Positions 1 to 9,324 are shown, counted from the stretch's first letter. The stretch: 64,000 nt of DNA from Planosporangium flavigriseum (GCF_011947225.1 NZ_JAATVW010000003.1:310001-374000), one strand, 5' to 3'. Notes: generated by a model from the sequence alone, not told the origin. A program made the numbers and translations.

Positions 1-796
1 GGTTCGTCAGTGCCCCGACCTGCTCAATCCGCACGGTGACGGTGTCTCCGTCCGCCATCGGCCCCACTCCGGCGGGCGTGCCGGTCAGGATGACGTCACC
101 CGGCAGCAGCGTCATCACGTGTGACACATACGACACAAGAGTCACCGGGTCGAAGATCATGTCCCGGGTACGGCCGAGCTGGCGCACCTCCGCCTCGGCG
201 CCGGGCGGAGAGCCCGCCGGCAGCACCTCGCAGCGGACCTCGAGATCGGCCGGGTCGACGCCGGTGACGATCCAGGGGCCGAGCGGGCAGAACGAGTCGA
301 ACCCCTTGGCCCGGGTGAACTGGACGTCCTTGCGCTGCAGATCCCGCGCGGTCACGTCGTTTGCGACCGTGTACCCGAAGATGGCCTTCGCGGCGGCCGC
401 CTTGTCCGCGCGGCGCGCACCTGACGCCCCGATCACCACGGCCAGCTCGGCCTCGTGCTCAACCTGCTTGGACTGCGGTGGGAGCCGTACAACGTCGCCG
501 TGGCCGATCACGGACGTCGTCGGCTTGAGGAACATCAGCGGCTCGGCGGGGACGTCATTGCCCATCTCCGCGGCGTGCTCGGCGTAGTTACGGCCGATTC
601 CGACGACCTTGCTGGGCAGGATTGGCGAGAGCAGTCGCACGTCGGCGAGCGCCCACCGGTCACCGGTGAAACGGATCTCTCCGAACGGGTGCCCCTCGAT
701 CTGGGCCACGGTCAGCGCCTCCGCGCCAGCCTCGGGCTCCCCTTCGACGACTCCGAACGACATCCCACCGCTGTGGACGAAACGAGCAATACGCAT
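1..796 (-). CDS. Fumarylacetoacetate hydrolase-family protein (3' end cut by window edge)
   Basis: The minus frame is open from ATG at 796 to the window edge (265 codons). It reads as a complete FAH-type C-C hydrolase or decarboxylase lacking only its last residues. Visible motifs in order: ILPSKVVGIGRNYAEHA, PLMFLKPTTSVIG, VEHEAELAVVIG (metal-binding acidic residues) and, near the end, GDVILTGTPAGVGP. The family cleaves or decarboxylates acylpyruvate-like substrates with a divalent metal; the substrate here is unknown. A TAGATT hexamer 6 nt upstream of the ATG, with no Shine-Dalgarno, suggests a leaderless mRNA. It is divergent from the gene at 889. Confidence 0.9.
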   Translation of the reverse strand, partial: MRIARFVHSGGMSFGVVEGEPEAGAEALTVAQIEGHPFGEIRFTGDRWALADVRLLSPILPSKVVGIGRNYAEHAAEMGNDVPAEPLMFLKPTTSVIGHGDVVRLPPQSKQVEHEAELAVVIGASGARRADKAAAAKAIFGYTVANDVTARDLQRKDVQFTRAKGFDSFCPLGPWIVTGVDPADLEVRCEVLPAGSPPGAEAEVRQLGRTRDMIFDPVTLVSYVSHVMTLLPGDVILTGTPAGVGPMADGDTVTVRIEQVGALTN

Positions 797-888
797 CAGG
801 CAAATCTAGCCCGCGTCATGATCGGCAGGTACCGCGCGCCGGCACCACCAAGAGGAGCCCCGCCGGAGGGGCTGCCACACTGGAACCC

Positions 889-1809
889 GTGAAAATCGCC
901 GTCGAGATCCTGCCCGCTGATGTCTGGCGGCGCCGAAGGACGGCCTACGAACAGCGCATAGACGAGTGGATCACGCCGCACCTGACCCGCCGCCGGGCCC
1001 GGCTCAAACATCCGGTCGAGGACTTCCTGTTCACGTACTACTCGTACCGACCGGCGCAGTTGCGCCGCTGGCATCCCGGAGCGGGCGTACTCCTGGAGGG
1101 CGCGGGCGATCTCGGCCCCGGCTACCGGGACACGCCGGACGGCGTCACCGTGGACGTCGACGCGTTCATGGCGCGGCGCGGCGAGTCCGTCACGTGGATC
1201 CACGACCTGTTGACGGCCACCGCCTCCCGTACGCCGCACCTGGGCTGCTTCGGGCTGCACGAGTGGGCCATGGTCTACGGGCAGTCGGGCGACGAGATCC
1301 GCCACAACGCCTGGCCCCTGCGCCTGTCCCCCGCCGACACCGCCGCGGTGGTCGAGGAACGTGGCGTGAAGTGCAGCCACTTCGACGCCTTCCGGTTCTT
1401 CACGGCCCCGGCCCGGCCGCTGAACATACTCCAACCCTCGCGGGACACGCAGCGCGACAACGAACAGCCCGGCTGTCTGCACGCCAACATGGATCTTTAC
1501 AAATGGGCGTACAAGCTCAGCCCGCTCACGCCCAGCGAACTCGTCACCGACTGCTTCGCCCTGGCCCGCGACATCCGCGCCCTCGACATGCGGGCCAGCC
1601 CGTACGACCTGGCCGATCTCGGCTACCCGCCGGTCCGGATCGAGACCGCCGAGGGCCGCGCGGAGTACGCGGCGGCGCAGCGCGCGTTCGCGAGGCGCGC
1701 CGAGCCGCTGCGCGGCCGCCTGATCGAACTCACCAGCGCGCTCCTCGGCCAACCGGTAGCGGACGCGACAACCGCCGCGGCACCCGACGCGGCTAACGCA
1801 GGATGTTGA
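889..1809 (+). CDS. Conserved actinobacterial protein, usually labelled 3-methyladenine DNA glycosylase
   Basis: 306 aa from a GTG start. Recognised by family-typical stretches: DFLFTYYSYRPAQLRRWHPG near residue 45, CFGLHEWAMVY near 120, EQPGCLHANMDLYKWAYKL near 190 and ARDIRALDMRASPYDL near 225. Databases commonly call such proteins 3-methyladenine DNA glycosylase. I see no helix-hairpin-helix or other classical glycosylase signature, so that function is inherited annotation only. The rich set of conserved His, Trp and Cys residues suggests an enzyme. Its stop overlaps the convergent membrane-protein gene by 17 bp. Confidence 0.75.
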   Translation: MKIAVEILPADVWRRRRTAYEQRIDEWITPHLTRRRARLKHPVEDFLFTYYSYRPAQLRRWHPGAGVLLEGAGDLGPGYRDTPDGVTVDVDAFMARRGESVTWIHDLLTATASRTPHLGCFGLHEWAMVYGQSGDEIRHNAWPLRLSPADTAAVVEERGVKCSHFDAFRFFTAPARPLNILQPSRDTQRDNEQPGCLHANMDLYKWAYKLSPLTPSELVTDCFALARDIRALDMRASPYDLADLGYPPVRIETAEGRAEYAAAQRAFARRAEPLRGRLIELTSALLGQPVADATTAAAPDAANAGC

Positions 1810-2578
1810 TCGCCCTCGCCACCACGAGCGCGACGGTCGCCAGCGAGACCATCGACTGCCCCATCATCGTGAGCTTCGCCCAGCGCGACATCGGCAACGT
1901 GTCGGTCGGGCTGAACGCGGTGGAGTTGGTGAACGACAGGTACAGGTAGTCGACGAAGTGCGGCTCCCAGTCGCGGTGCGCCGCGTGCGGCGACGTCATC
2001 TGCGGGAACATGAAGTCCGGATAGTCATCGCGGGCGTTGGCCCGCGCGGCCGGCCCGCCCCGGTCGCCTTCCCAGTACCACAGCGCGAACACGATCATGT
2101 TGGTCAGCCAGATCGCGCCGCCGTTCAGCAGCAGTACCACCGCGTCGTTGGTGCCTCCGCCGTACACGATGCGGTAGACCAGCCGCCCGGCCGACCAGGC
2201 GGTCGCCAGCGACGCGACGATGACCAGGCCGATGGCGGCAGCCCGCAGCACGGGCCGCTCACGGTCGATCCGGTTCGGGTCGGCGACGACCAGGAACCCG
2301 AGCAGCAGCAGTTCGATCACGGGCAGCAGCCAGTGCGGGGTGAACGCGAGATCCTGGGGCAACTGGAGCTGCAGCGCGATCGCGACCAGGATCGCGATCG
2401 CGGCCGGCCAGCGCGCCTCCCCCCGCGTCTGCCGCAGCCAGCCGGGCAGGTTCTCCGGGTCGCGCCCGACAAGCCTTTCCAGCCGGAGGGCACGGGCCGC
2501 CAGAGTCGCCTCGGTCAGCGGCGGACGGCGACGATGTCCCTCCTCGCCGTCGCCGGCTTGCGCGCGCGGTCGTTTCAC
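1793..2578 (-). CDS. Integral membrane protein, unknown function, channel-like C-terminus
   Basis: About 261 aa if the GTG at 2578 is used; the frame stays open to 2731, but the extra 51 residues look non-coding (Arg-rich, low similarity expected). A charged N-terminus of about 60 residues is followed by five hydrophobic segments. The last two flank YLSFTNSTAFSPTDTLPMS, then WAKLTMMGQSMVSLATVALV. This resembles the pore loop and final helix of two-TM potassium channels but lacks the GYGD selectivity filter, so ion transport is only a suggestion. No clear ribosome site; the start is uncertain. Confidence 0.65.
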   Translation of the reverse strand: MKRPRAQAGDGEEGHRRRPPLTEATLAARALRLERLVGRDPENLPGWLRQTRGEARWPAAIAILVAIALQLQLPQDLAFTPHWLLPVIELLLLGFLVVADPNRIDRERPVLRAAAIGLVIVASLATAWSAGRLVYRIVYGGGTNDAVVLLLNGGAIWLTNMIVFALWYWEGDRGGPAARANARDDYPDFMFPQMTSPHAAHRDWEPHFVDYLYLSFTNSTAFSPTDTLPMSRWAKLTMMGQSMVSLATVALVVARAINILR

Positions 2579-2818
2579 ACCGCAGATTGTGTACGCCGAA
2601 AGGGTGACCCGGAACGCCCGGCGAAGGCGTGCCCATTCGACACGAATCGCCCTTACACGGTATGCGCAAAGTTGCGCTCCGTGAGAACTCGCCGCTGTCG
2701 GAGTAACGATTATCGGCAGGCAGCCGCCCATATTCCGGAGTTACCGCGCGGGTTGCCGGCTGGATACCGGACATCCTGACGGGTCGCGCAATCGCCTGAT
2801 CCGAATAGTCTCAACGGC

Positions 2819-5740
2819 ATGTCGCCGGGGGGGGTACCGGGCACTGTCATCGGGCGGGACTCCGAATTGGAGCTTGTCCGGTCGGCGCTGGCCGGGGTCG
2901 CCTCCGGCCGGGGCGGCGTCGTCCTCGTCGAGGGTGAGCCGGGCATCGGCAAGTCCGCCCTGCTACACGACGCCCTCGCCGGCACGGCCGAGCTGGGTTG
3001 TCAGCTCGGGTGGGTCGCCGCCGACGAGCTCAGCCCGCGTATCCCCCTGCGACTGCTCCTGGATTGCCTCGAGATCGAGTCGCGGTCACCCGACCGGGGC
3101 CGGATCGGTGTCGCCGCGCTCCTGGGAGGTCCTCCAACGGGCGCCTTCGCGTCCCGCAGCGATCCGATGGCCGCGGTGGTCGAACGGGCGCTGACGATGG
3201 TCGACAAGATGTGCACGGACGCTCCGGTCGTTCTCGTCGCCGACGACCTGCAGTGGGCCGACGAGACGAGTCTGCTCGCCTGGCACCGGCTGGCCCGTAC
3301 GGTCTCCCACCGCCCGCTGCTGCTGGTCGGCGCCTACCGCCCGGTGCCGAGCCGCGACGAGCTGGACCCGCTGCGGGACGACGCCGTGGCCAGCCGGGGG
3401 CTGGTCCGCCTCGCCCCGCTATCGGAGCAGACGGTCGCTGAGATCGCCGCCGGTCTCGCCGGCGCACCCATTGGCCCCCGGCTGCGGGCACTGACCGCCC
3501 ACGCCGGCGGGAACCCGCTGTACCTGCGGGAACTGATCGACGCGCTGCGGCGGGAAAAGGCGATCACGATCGACGCCGGGCAGGCGGAGCTGGCCGACGG
3601 GTGGAGCAAGCGAGCGCCTGAGACGCTCACGGCGGCGATCGCCGCGCGGCTGGGTTTCCTGTCCCACAACGCGACCACGGCGCTCCGGGTCGCCACGCTT
3701 CTCGGCCCCGAGTTCTCGATCGACGACGTGGCGACCGTTCTCCAGCTTCCGGTGACCGCGCTGCGCAGCGCGTTCGCGGAAGCGGCGGCGGCCGGGGTCG
3801 TGGCTACCGGCAACCGGCTGTCGTTTCGGCACCCGCTCATCCGGCACGCGCTGTACGAGGAGATGCCAGGGGTCGTTCGCTGCGCCCTGCACCGGCACGC
3901 GGCGCAGACGCTCGCCGCCGCCGGCGCGTCGGTAGAGCGAGTCGCCGCCCAGCTGCTGCCGGCCGGGCCCGCCGTCGACGGATGGGTCACGCAGTGGTTG
4001 GTACGGGCCGCGCCGGAGCTGGTCGACCGGGCGCCCCTGGTCGCTGCGGAGCTGTTGAGCCGGGCCACCGGCCAACTGCCGCCAGGGGAGCCGCACTGGG
4101 ACGAACTCGCGGGCGCGCTGGCGCGGGTGCTGTTCCGGCTCGGGCGCGACGCCGAGTCGCAGGCGCGGCAGATCCTCGCCCACACCGACCGCCCCGCCCT
4201 GGCTGCGGAGATGCGCTGGATTCTCGGCGAGCGGTTGCTGCGGGCCGGCCGCGCCCAGGACGCCCTCCACGTCGTCGAGCAGGGGCTCAGCCAGCTCGGT
4301 GTCCCGGTCGTCTGGCGGGCCCGGCTCGAGGCGATGTCGGCGCGGATCCACTCCACCTCCGCCGACGACCTCGACAAGGCCGAATACGCCGCCAGGGCGT
4401 CGCTGGCGTCGGCGAGCGCGTGCTCCGACCGGCTGGCGCTCGGCTACAGCCTGCTCAGCCTGTCGACGACCGCCCTGATGCGCCGGGACCAGGCGGCCCG
4501 ACTGTTCCACCTCGACTGCGCGCTGGACGTCCTCGCCGACGACATGGAGCACCTGGAGCTGCGGCTGCTGTTGCTGGGCAACCGGACACTCGCGCTGTCG
4601 ATCCTCGACCGCTTCGACGAGGCCGAGCGGACGCTCGCCGACGCCCACGCGCTGGCCGAGCGGCGAACAGGGTACGCCGGCCTGGCGCGCTTCCACGCCC
4701 CCGCCGCGGTCCTGTACTTCTGGACCGGCCGCTGGGACGAGGCTCTCGCCGTGCTGGACACGGCCGGGGACCTGCCGGACAGCCCCCGGCTGGCGCCGAT
4801 CGCGGCCGGGATCGTCTCGCTCATCGCCTGCCACCGCGACGACCGCGTCACGGCCACGGCTCGGCTGGACGCGTACCCGGTTCCGAAGACCGCGACCGCG
4901 TACCCCGATCACCAGACCGCGACCGCGTACCCCGATCACCAGACCGCGACCGCGTACCCCGATCACCAGACCGCGACCGCGTACCCCGATCACCAGACCG
5001 CGACCGCGTTCGATGTCGCCAACCGTGGCTTCCTGCTGTCCGCCCGCGCCGTCCTGGCCGAACGCGACGGCCAGCCGGCGGAGTCCCTGCGGGCCTGGCG
5101 GGAGCTGCTCGAGCCGCGGTACGCGCAGATGGAGCGGCACACGCTCATGCCGGACGTGGTACGGGCGGCGATGGCGGTGGGCGACACCGAAACGGCGCGC
5201 GAAGCCACCACGCTGTGCGAGCGGGATCCCGGTCTGCCCACTCCCGGGCGGGCCGCCGCGGTCGAACACTGTCTCGGACTGCTCACCGGCGACGTCGACC
5301 TGCTGACGAACGCTGGCCGCTATCTGCGAACGGTCGGACGGGTCGTGGCGTACGCGCGCAGCTGCGAGGACGTCGCGATCCTGCTGGCGCAGCGGGGCGA
5401 GCGGCGGGCCGCCAAGGCCGCCCTCAGCCCCGCCATGGACGCGTACGCGACCTTGGGCGCTCAGTGGGGCCTGCGGCGGGCCGCCGCCCGGGTACGCCCG
5501 TTCGGCATCCGTTGGGGCGCCCGCGGCCCGCGCCGGCGACCCGTCTCCGGCTGGGCGTCGCTGTCTCCCACCGAGACGGCGATCGCCCGGCTGGTGGCCC
5601 AGGGAATGTCCAATCCGGACATTGCTGGGGAGTTGCTGCTGTCGCCGCGCACGGTCCAGTCGCACGTATCCCACATCCTCGTGAAACTCAAGGCGCAGTC
5701 GCGGGTGGAGATCGCCCGCCAGGTACTCATCCACGGGTAG
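2819..5740 (+). CDS. LAL-type transcriptional regulator (AAA ATPase plus LuxR HTH) with an internal tandem repeat
   Basis: 973 aa. N-terminal AAA_16/STAND ATPase with Walker A GEPGIGKS (39-46) and Walker B VVLVADD ending at D142-D143, followed by QWAD. A long alpha-helical TPR-like middle follows, then a LuxR-type HTH (about 915-973: LSPTETAIARLVAQGMSNPD). LAL proteins activate catabolic or secondary-metabolite genes in response to a ligand; no target is evident here. Residues 691-731 are four perfect copies of a nonapeptide TATAYPDHQ plus a partial copy, unusual inside such a helical domain. A TAGTCT hexamer 7 nt before the ATG and no SD suggest a leaderless transcript. It is followed after 7 bp by a paralogue. 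Confidence 0.93.
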   Translation: MSPGGVPGTVIGRDSELELVRSALAGVASGRGGVVLVEGEPGIGKSALLHDALAGTAELGCQLGWVAADELSPRIPLRLLLDCLEIESRSPDRGRIGVAALLGGPPTGAFASRSDPMAAVVERALTMVDKMCTDAPVVLVADDLQWADETSLLAWHRLARTVSHRPLLLVGAYRPVPSRDELDPLRDDAVASRGLVRLAPLSEQTVAEIAAGLAGAPIGPRLRALTAHAGGNPLYLRELIDALRREKAITIDAGQAELADGWSKRAPETLTAAIAARLGFLSHNATTALRVATLLGPEFSIDDVATVLQLPVTALRSAFAEAAAAGVVATGNRLSFRHPLIRHALYEEMPGVVRCALHRHAAQTLAAAGASVERVAAQLLPAGPAVDGWVTQWLVRAAPELVDRAPLVAAELLSRATGQLPPGEPHWDELAGALARVLFRLGRDAESQARQILAHTDRPALAAEMRWILGERLLRAGRAQDALHVVEQGLSQLGVPVVWRARLEAMSARIHSTSADDLDKAEYAARASLASASACSDRLALGYSLLSLSTTALMRRDQAARLFHLDCALDVLADDMEHLELRLLLLGNRTLALSILDRFDEAERTLADAHALAERRTGYAGLARFHAPAAVLYFWTGRWDEALAVLDTAGDLPDSPRLAPIAAGIVSLIACHRDDRVTATARLDAYPVPKTATAYPDHQTATAYPDHQTATAYPDHQTATAYPDHQTATAFDVANRGFLLSARAVLAERDGQPAESLRAWRELLEPRYAQMERHTLMPDVVRAAMAVGDTETAREATTLCERDPGLPTPGRAAAVEHCLGLLTGDVDLLTNAGRYLRTVGRVVAYARSCEDVAILLAQRGERRAAKAALSPAMDAYATLGAQWGLRRAAARVRPFGIRWGARGPRRRPVSGWASLSPTETAIARLVAQGMSNPDIAGELLLSPRTVQSHVSHILVKLKAQSRVEIARQVLIHG
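4887..5010 (+). repeat. 27-bp in-frame tandem repeat, 4 copies plus partial
   Basis: Four identical 27-bp units start at 4887, 4914, 4941 and 4968, then a partial unit runs to about 5009. Each unit encodes TATAYPDHQ in the LAL regulator. The absence of third-position changes between copies implies recent expansion by slippage or unequal recombination. Units are contiguous with no spacers, so this is not a CRISPR array. Confidence 0.97.
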
Positions 5741-5747
5741 GCACCAG

Positions 5748-8417
5748 ATGCGGACAACTGTCGTGGGACGCGACGACGAGATCGCGCGCGTACGCACGCT
5801 CGCCCACCGCGCAGCCACCGGTTACGGCTCGACGATTCTGATCGAGGGCGAGCCCGGAATCGGCAAGAGCGCCCTGCTGGCCGTCGCCGCCGCCGAGGCG
5901 CGCCGGCTCGGCGCCCGCGTGCTGCGCGGCCGCGGCGTTCCGGTCGAGGAGCCGCCGCCGTTCGGGGTGGTCCGGTCGTGGCTGGACGCGGAGCTACCCG
6001 CTGATGGCGACTTCGCGCTCATCGAGCTGATTCTCGGTCGACTCGAGTCCTGGTGCGCCGTGGGACCGCTGGTCGTCCTCGTTGACGACCTGCAGTGGGC
6101 CGACACGTCGAGCCTGCTGCTGCTCGGCCGCCTCGGCCGCGCCGTCGGTCAGCTTCCGGTGCTGCTCGTCGCCGCGTACCAGCCGACGCAGCAAAATGCT
6201 CGACTCGACGTGCTGGTGCGCAGCCTGCGCGGTCAGGGCGCGGTGCCGATGCGGCTCGACCCGCTGACCGAAGACGACCTCGCGGAGCTGGTTCGGTTGC
6301 TCCTGGGCGTACCACCCGGGCCCGGCCTGCGCGAGTTGCTCGCGCAGGCCGGCGGTAACGCGCTCTACACGACCGAGGTGCTCGGGGCGCTCGCCCGTAC
6401 CGGGCGCCTCCAGGTCGCCGACGGGGTCGCGACGCTGCGCCGCGGCGCGGCGTCAGGCACCGTCCAGGCGGCACTGCTCGACCTGGTCCAGCGCCGGCTG
6501 GAGCCGTTGAGCGCGGACACCCGCGACCTGCTGCGGGCGGCCGCCGTCCTCGGCCCCGGTTTCGACCTGACCGAACTGGCGGCCGTCCTCGACCGGCCCG
6601 TGATCTCGCTCTGGCAACCGGTCAGCGAGGCCGTGACCACGGGCCTGCTCGTCGACGCCGGGGACCAGCTGGTCTTCCGCCACGAACTGGTCCGCCAGGT
6701 GCTCGCCGGCGGACTGCCCGCGACGGCCGCCGACGCGCTGCGGCTGCGGGCCGGCCGGGCGCTCGCCAGCGCGGGCGCGCGGGTCGAGCGGGTCGCGCGG
6801 CACCTGACGGCCGTCACCGGCCTCGCACCGGACCTCGTGGACTGGCTGGCGCGGGCGGCCGAGGCGCTGGTCGTACGCGCCCCGGAACTGGCCATGCCGC
6901 TGCTGGAGCGGACGCTGGCGCAGCGGTCCGCGGAGGCCCCGGCTGTGCTGCGTCTGCAGTACGCCCGGGCGCTGCTGTGGGCCGGGCGACCGGTCGAGGC
7001 GCGACGGGCGGCGCAGGCGGCGCTGCGCGTACCCGGGACGCCCCCGGTGGCGCTGCACTGGCTGCTGGCACAGGCGTACCTGCAGAGCGGCCGGGCCGGC
7101 AGCGCCCGGACCGTCGCCGAACGGGTGCTGGCCAGCGCCCGGTGCGGCGACGAGGAAGCGGCCCGCTTCCGTGCGCTCCTCGCGCTGTGCCTGCTGCTGT
7201 CGGGGCGCGCCGACGCCGCCGACGCCAGCGCGGGAACCGCGCTGGCCGGCGCCGACGGGTACGTCAGCGCGTACGCGTTGACGGTACGGGCGGGCGTCCA
7301 ACTGGTACGCCAGCGGCCACAGGCGGCGCTCCACCTCGCCGACCGGGCGCTCACGGCGCTCGGCAGCGACCCGGTACAGCCGGACCGCCCCTTCCCGCCG
7401 CACCTCGTGCGCGGGTTCTGCCTGCTGGAGCTGGACCGGTTCGCGGAGGCGGAGGCGGCTTTCACCGAAGGCCGTCGCCGCCTCGGTCGCACCTTCCGCA
7501 CGTGGCACCACATGGCCCTGGCTCGGCTGCGGTATCTCCAGGGGCGGTGGAACGACGCGCTCGCGGAGATCCGGGCGGGGCTCGACGTGACCGACTGCCC
7601 GGGCCTCGCCGGTGGGCTACGTAGCCAGGCCGCGCTGATCGCGGTGCATCGCGGCGAGGTCGACGCCGGAAGCCCGCACACCCCCGACCCGCACCCGTAC
7701 TGGGGATGGCTGCGCCTGGCGGCGCGGGCGCTGCGGTGCGAGCGCGACGGCGACCCGGAGCGCGCGCTGCTGGCCCTGCTCGACGCGGCAGGTCGCGGGT
7801 TGCCAGGTAGCTGCCTCGCCGCCGACCTCGCCCGGCTCGCCGCCAGCACCGGGCAGCGTTCGCGGGCCCGGGGGCTGGCCGACGGCTACGACCGCGTCGC
7901 GGCTGAGCATCCCGGCCCGCACGTGCGCGCCACCGCCCTGCTGTGCCGGGGCGTGGCCGAGGCGGACGCCGCGCTGCTGCTCGCCGCCGCCCAGGAGTTC
8001 GGCGAGGCCGGCCGGCCGCTGTACGAGGGTTACGCGTACGAAGAGGCGGCCGCCCTCCTCGCCGCGACCGGGTCACGCGTCCGGGCCCGGTCGGCGCTGG
8101 ACTCGGCGGTCAGGTGCTACGACCGGCTCGGCGCCGCCTGGGACCTCGATCGCGCGCAGGCGCGGCTGCGGGAGGCCGGCGTACGGCACCGGCACATCCG
8201 GCAGCGGCCGAAGACCGGCTGGGAGTCGCTGACCCAGACCGAGCGCCGGATCCTCGGCCTGGTGGCCGCGGGCCGGTCGAACCCGGACATCGCCGCCGAG
8301 CTGTACCTGTCCCGGCGGACCGTGCGGAACCACGTCTCGCACATCCTCGCCAAGCTGGGCCTCAGCTCGCGCGTCGAGTTGGCCGTCAGCGCGTACGAGA
8401 ACGGCGCGGTGGGTTAG
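5748..8417 (+). CDS. LAL-type transcriptional regulator (AAA ATPase plus LuxR HTH), second copy
   Basis: 889 aa, starting 7 bp after the preceding LAL gene and probably co-transcribed with it. Walker A GEPGIGKS at 34-41, Walker B LVVLVDD ending at D113-D114, long TPR-like helical region, LuxR HTH at about 828-889 (LTQTERRILGLVAAGRSNPD). The same architecture and several shared strings (EGEPGIGKSALL, DDLQWAD, SNPDIA, TVxxHVSHIL) mark it as a diverged paralogue. It lacks the tandem repeat. The ligand and regulon cannot be read from sequence. An insertion element lies 32 bp after its stop codon. Confidence 0.92.
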   Translation: MRTTVVGRDDEIARVRTLAHRAATGYGSTILIEGEPGIGKSALLAVAAAEARRLGARVLRGRGVPVEEPPPFGVVRSWLDAELPADGDFALIELILGRLESWCAVGPLVVLVDDLQWADTSSLLLLGRLGRAVGQLPVLLVAAYQPTQQNARLDVLVRSLRGQGAVPMRLDPLTEDDLAELVRLLLGVPPGPGLRELLAQAGGNALYTTEVLGALARTGRLQVADGVATLRRGAASGTVQAALLDLVQRRLEPLSADTRDLLRAAAVLGPGFDLTELAAVLDRPVISLWQPVSEAVTTGLLVDAGDQLVFRHELVRQVLAGGLPATAADALRLRAGRALASAGARVERVARHLTAVTGLAPDLVDWLARAAEALVVRAPELAMPLLERTLAQRSAEAPAVLRLQYARALLWAGRPVEARRAAQAALRVPGTPPVALHWLLAQAYLQSGRAGSARTVAERVLASARCGDEEAARFRALLALCLLLSGRADAADASAGTALAGADGYVSAYALTVRAGVQLVRQRPQAALHLADRALTALGSDPVQPDRPFPPHLVRGFCLLELDRFAEAEAAFTEGRRRLGRTFRTWHHMALARLRYLQGRWNDALAEIRAGLDVTDCPGLAGGLRSQAALIAVHRGEVDAGSPHTPDPHPYWGWLRLAARALRCERDGDPERALLALLDAAGRGLPGSCLAADLARLAASTGQRSRARGLADGYDRVAAEHPGPHVRATALLCRGVAEADAALLLAAAQEFGEAGRPLYEGYAYEEAAALLAATGSRVRARSALDSAVRCYDRLGAAWDLDRAQARLREAGVRHRHIRQRPKTGWESLTQTERRILGLVAAGRSNPDIAAELYLSRRTVRNHVSHILAKLGLSSRVELAVSAYENGAVG

Positions 8418-8449
8418 CAACCATCAGTGCCCACCCGGCGGCCCGGTAA

Positions 8450-8466
8450 GAGGCTGTGGACAGTTT
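8450..8466 (+). repeat. Left terminal inverted repeat of the IS5-type element
   Basis: GAGGCTGTGGACAGTTT; pairs with 10739-10755 with two mismatches, the inner 13 bases being identical. Preceded by the TAA target-site copy at 8447-8449. Confidence 0.85.
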
Positions 8467-8483
8467 CTCCTCAAGCCGACCCC

Positions 8484-9275
8484 ATGCTTGCCGACGGTTG
8501 TGGGGTGGCGTACTCAACTGATCTGACCGATGCGCAATGGCGGCTGCTCGCACCCGTTCTCGGGCGTGGTGGCTCGCGTGGTCCCCAGCCGGCTTTGGAC
8601 CGGCGGCTGGTGGTGAATGCCGTGTTGTACCAGGCGAAGACGGGCTGCCAGTGGCGGATGCTGCCGGCAGAGTTCGGCAGTTGGAACACGATCTGGCGCA
8701 CATTCGCCCGCTGGCGTGACCGCGGGGTGTGGCAGCAGGTCATGGACGTGTTGCGCCGGCACCTGCGCGTCGCGGCCGGCAGGGATCCGGAGCCGTCGCT
8801 GCTGATGGTGGACTGTCAGGTCGTCAAGGGCGGACGGTGCGGCGCTGACTTCCATGAGGGCCACTACAAGTACCGGCTGCGTGGCGCGAAACGTGCGGTT
8901 GCCGTCGATTACCTCGGGTTGCCGGTCACGGTGAACGTGACCGGCGCGCGCACCCATGAGGTGAAGGCAGCCCGCCAACTTCTGGACCGAGTACTGCCGG
9001 AGGCCGCACGGGTGGCGACGGTGATGGGCGACCGCGGCTTCCGCGGTCTGGCCACGCAGCTCGAGCGCGCCTACGGCGTCGAAACGGTCATCAAGCACGA
9101 CGAGAACCGGCCGAGGGGTGAGTTCCGACCGTTGCAGCCGTTGTGGAAGGTGGAAGCGGCGTTCGCCGACCTGGGCAGGTGGCGGCGGTTGGCCAGGTCA
9201 TTCGAGGGAACGTCCGCGTCGGCGACCGCGTGGATGCAGGTGGCCGCTGTCGGCGTCATGCTCCGGCAGGTGTGA
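8484..9275 (+). CDS. IS5-family DDE transposase
   Basis: 263 aa from ATG 8484. The frame is open to 8427, but that start lies outside the element's left end. N-terminal YSTDLTDAQWRLLAPVL with a DUF4096-like block, then CQWRMLPAEFGSWNTIWRTF. The catalytic triad appears intact: D110 (MVDCQVVKGG), D183 (VMGDRGFRG) and E224 (WKVEAAFADLGRWRRL). The usual DSQSVK around the first Asp reads DCQVVK here. It should cut and paste the element by binding the terminal repeats. No frameshift or internal stop is seen, so it may be active. Confidence 0.92.
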   Translation: MLADGCGVAYSTDLTDAQWRLLAPVLGRGGSRGPQPALDRRLVVNAVLYQAKTGCQWRMLPAEFGSWNTIWRTFARWRDRGVWQQVMDVLRRHLRVAAGRDPEPSLLMVDCQVVKGGRCGADFHEGHYKYRLRGAKRAVAVDYLGLPVTVNVTGARTHEVKAARQLLDRVLPEAARVATVMGDRGFRGLATQLERAYGVETVIKHDENRPRGEFRPLQPLWKVEAAFADLGRWRRLARSFEGTSASATAWMQVAAVGVMLRQV

Positions 9276-9324
9276 ACCGGCCGAGATCAGTGAACTGTCG
9301 GTGCCGCCTGGCACTATCACGCGC

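Noticed and set aside
4887-5010. Tandem 27-bp units as a CRISPR array
   Set aside because: No spacers; units are contiguous, coding and in frame.
3419-5818. 799-codon minus-strand frame opposite the first LAL gene
   Set aside because: Same explanation; no motifs, whereas the plus frame has Walker and HTH motifs.
8427-8483. Earlier start for the IS5 transposase
   Set aside because: Lies outside the element's left terminal repeat at 8450.
9118-9324. Earlier start for tnpB
   Set aside because: Codons overlap the transposase and are Arg-rich noise; the GTG at 9325 begins TnpB-like sequence.
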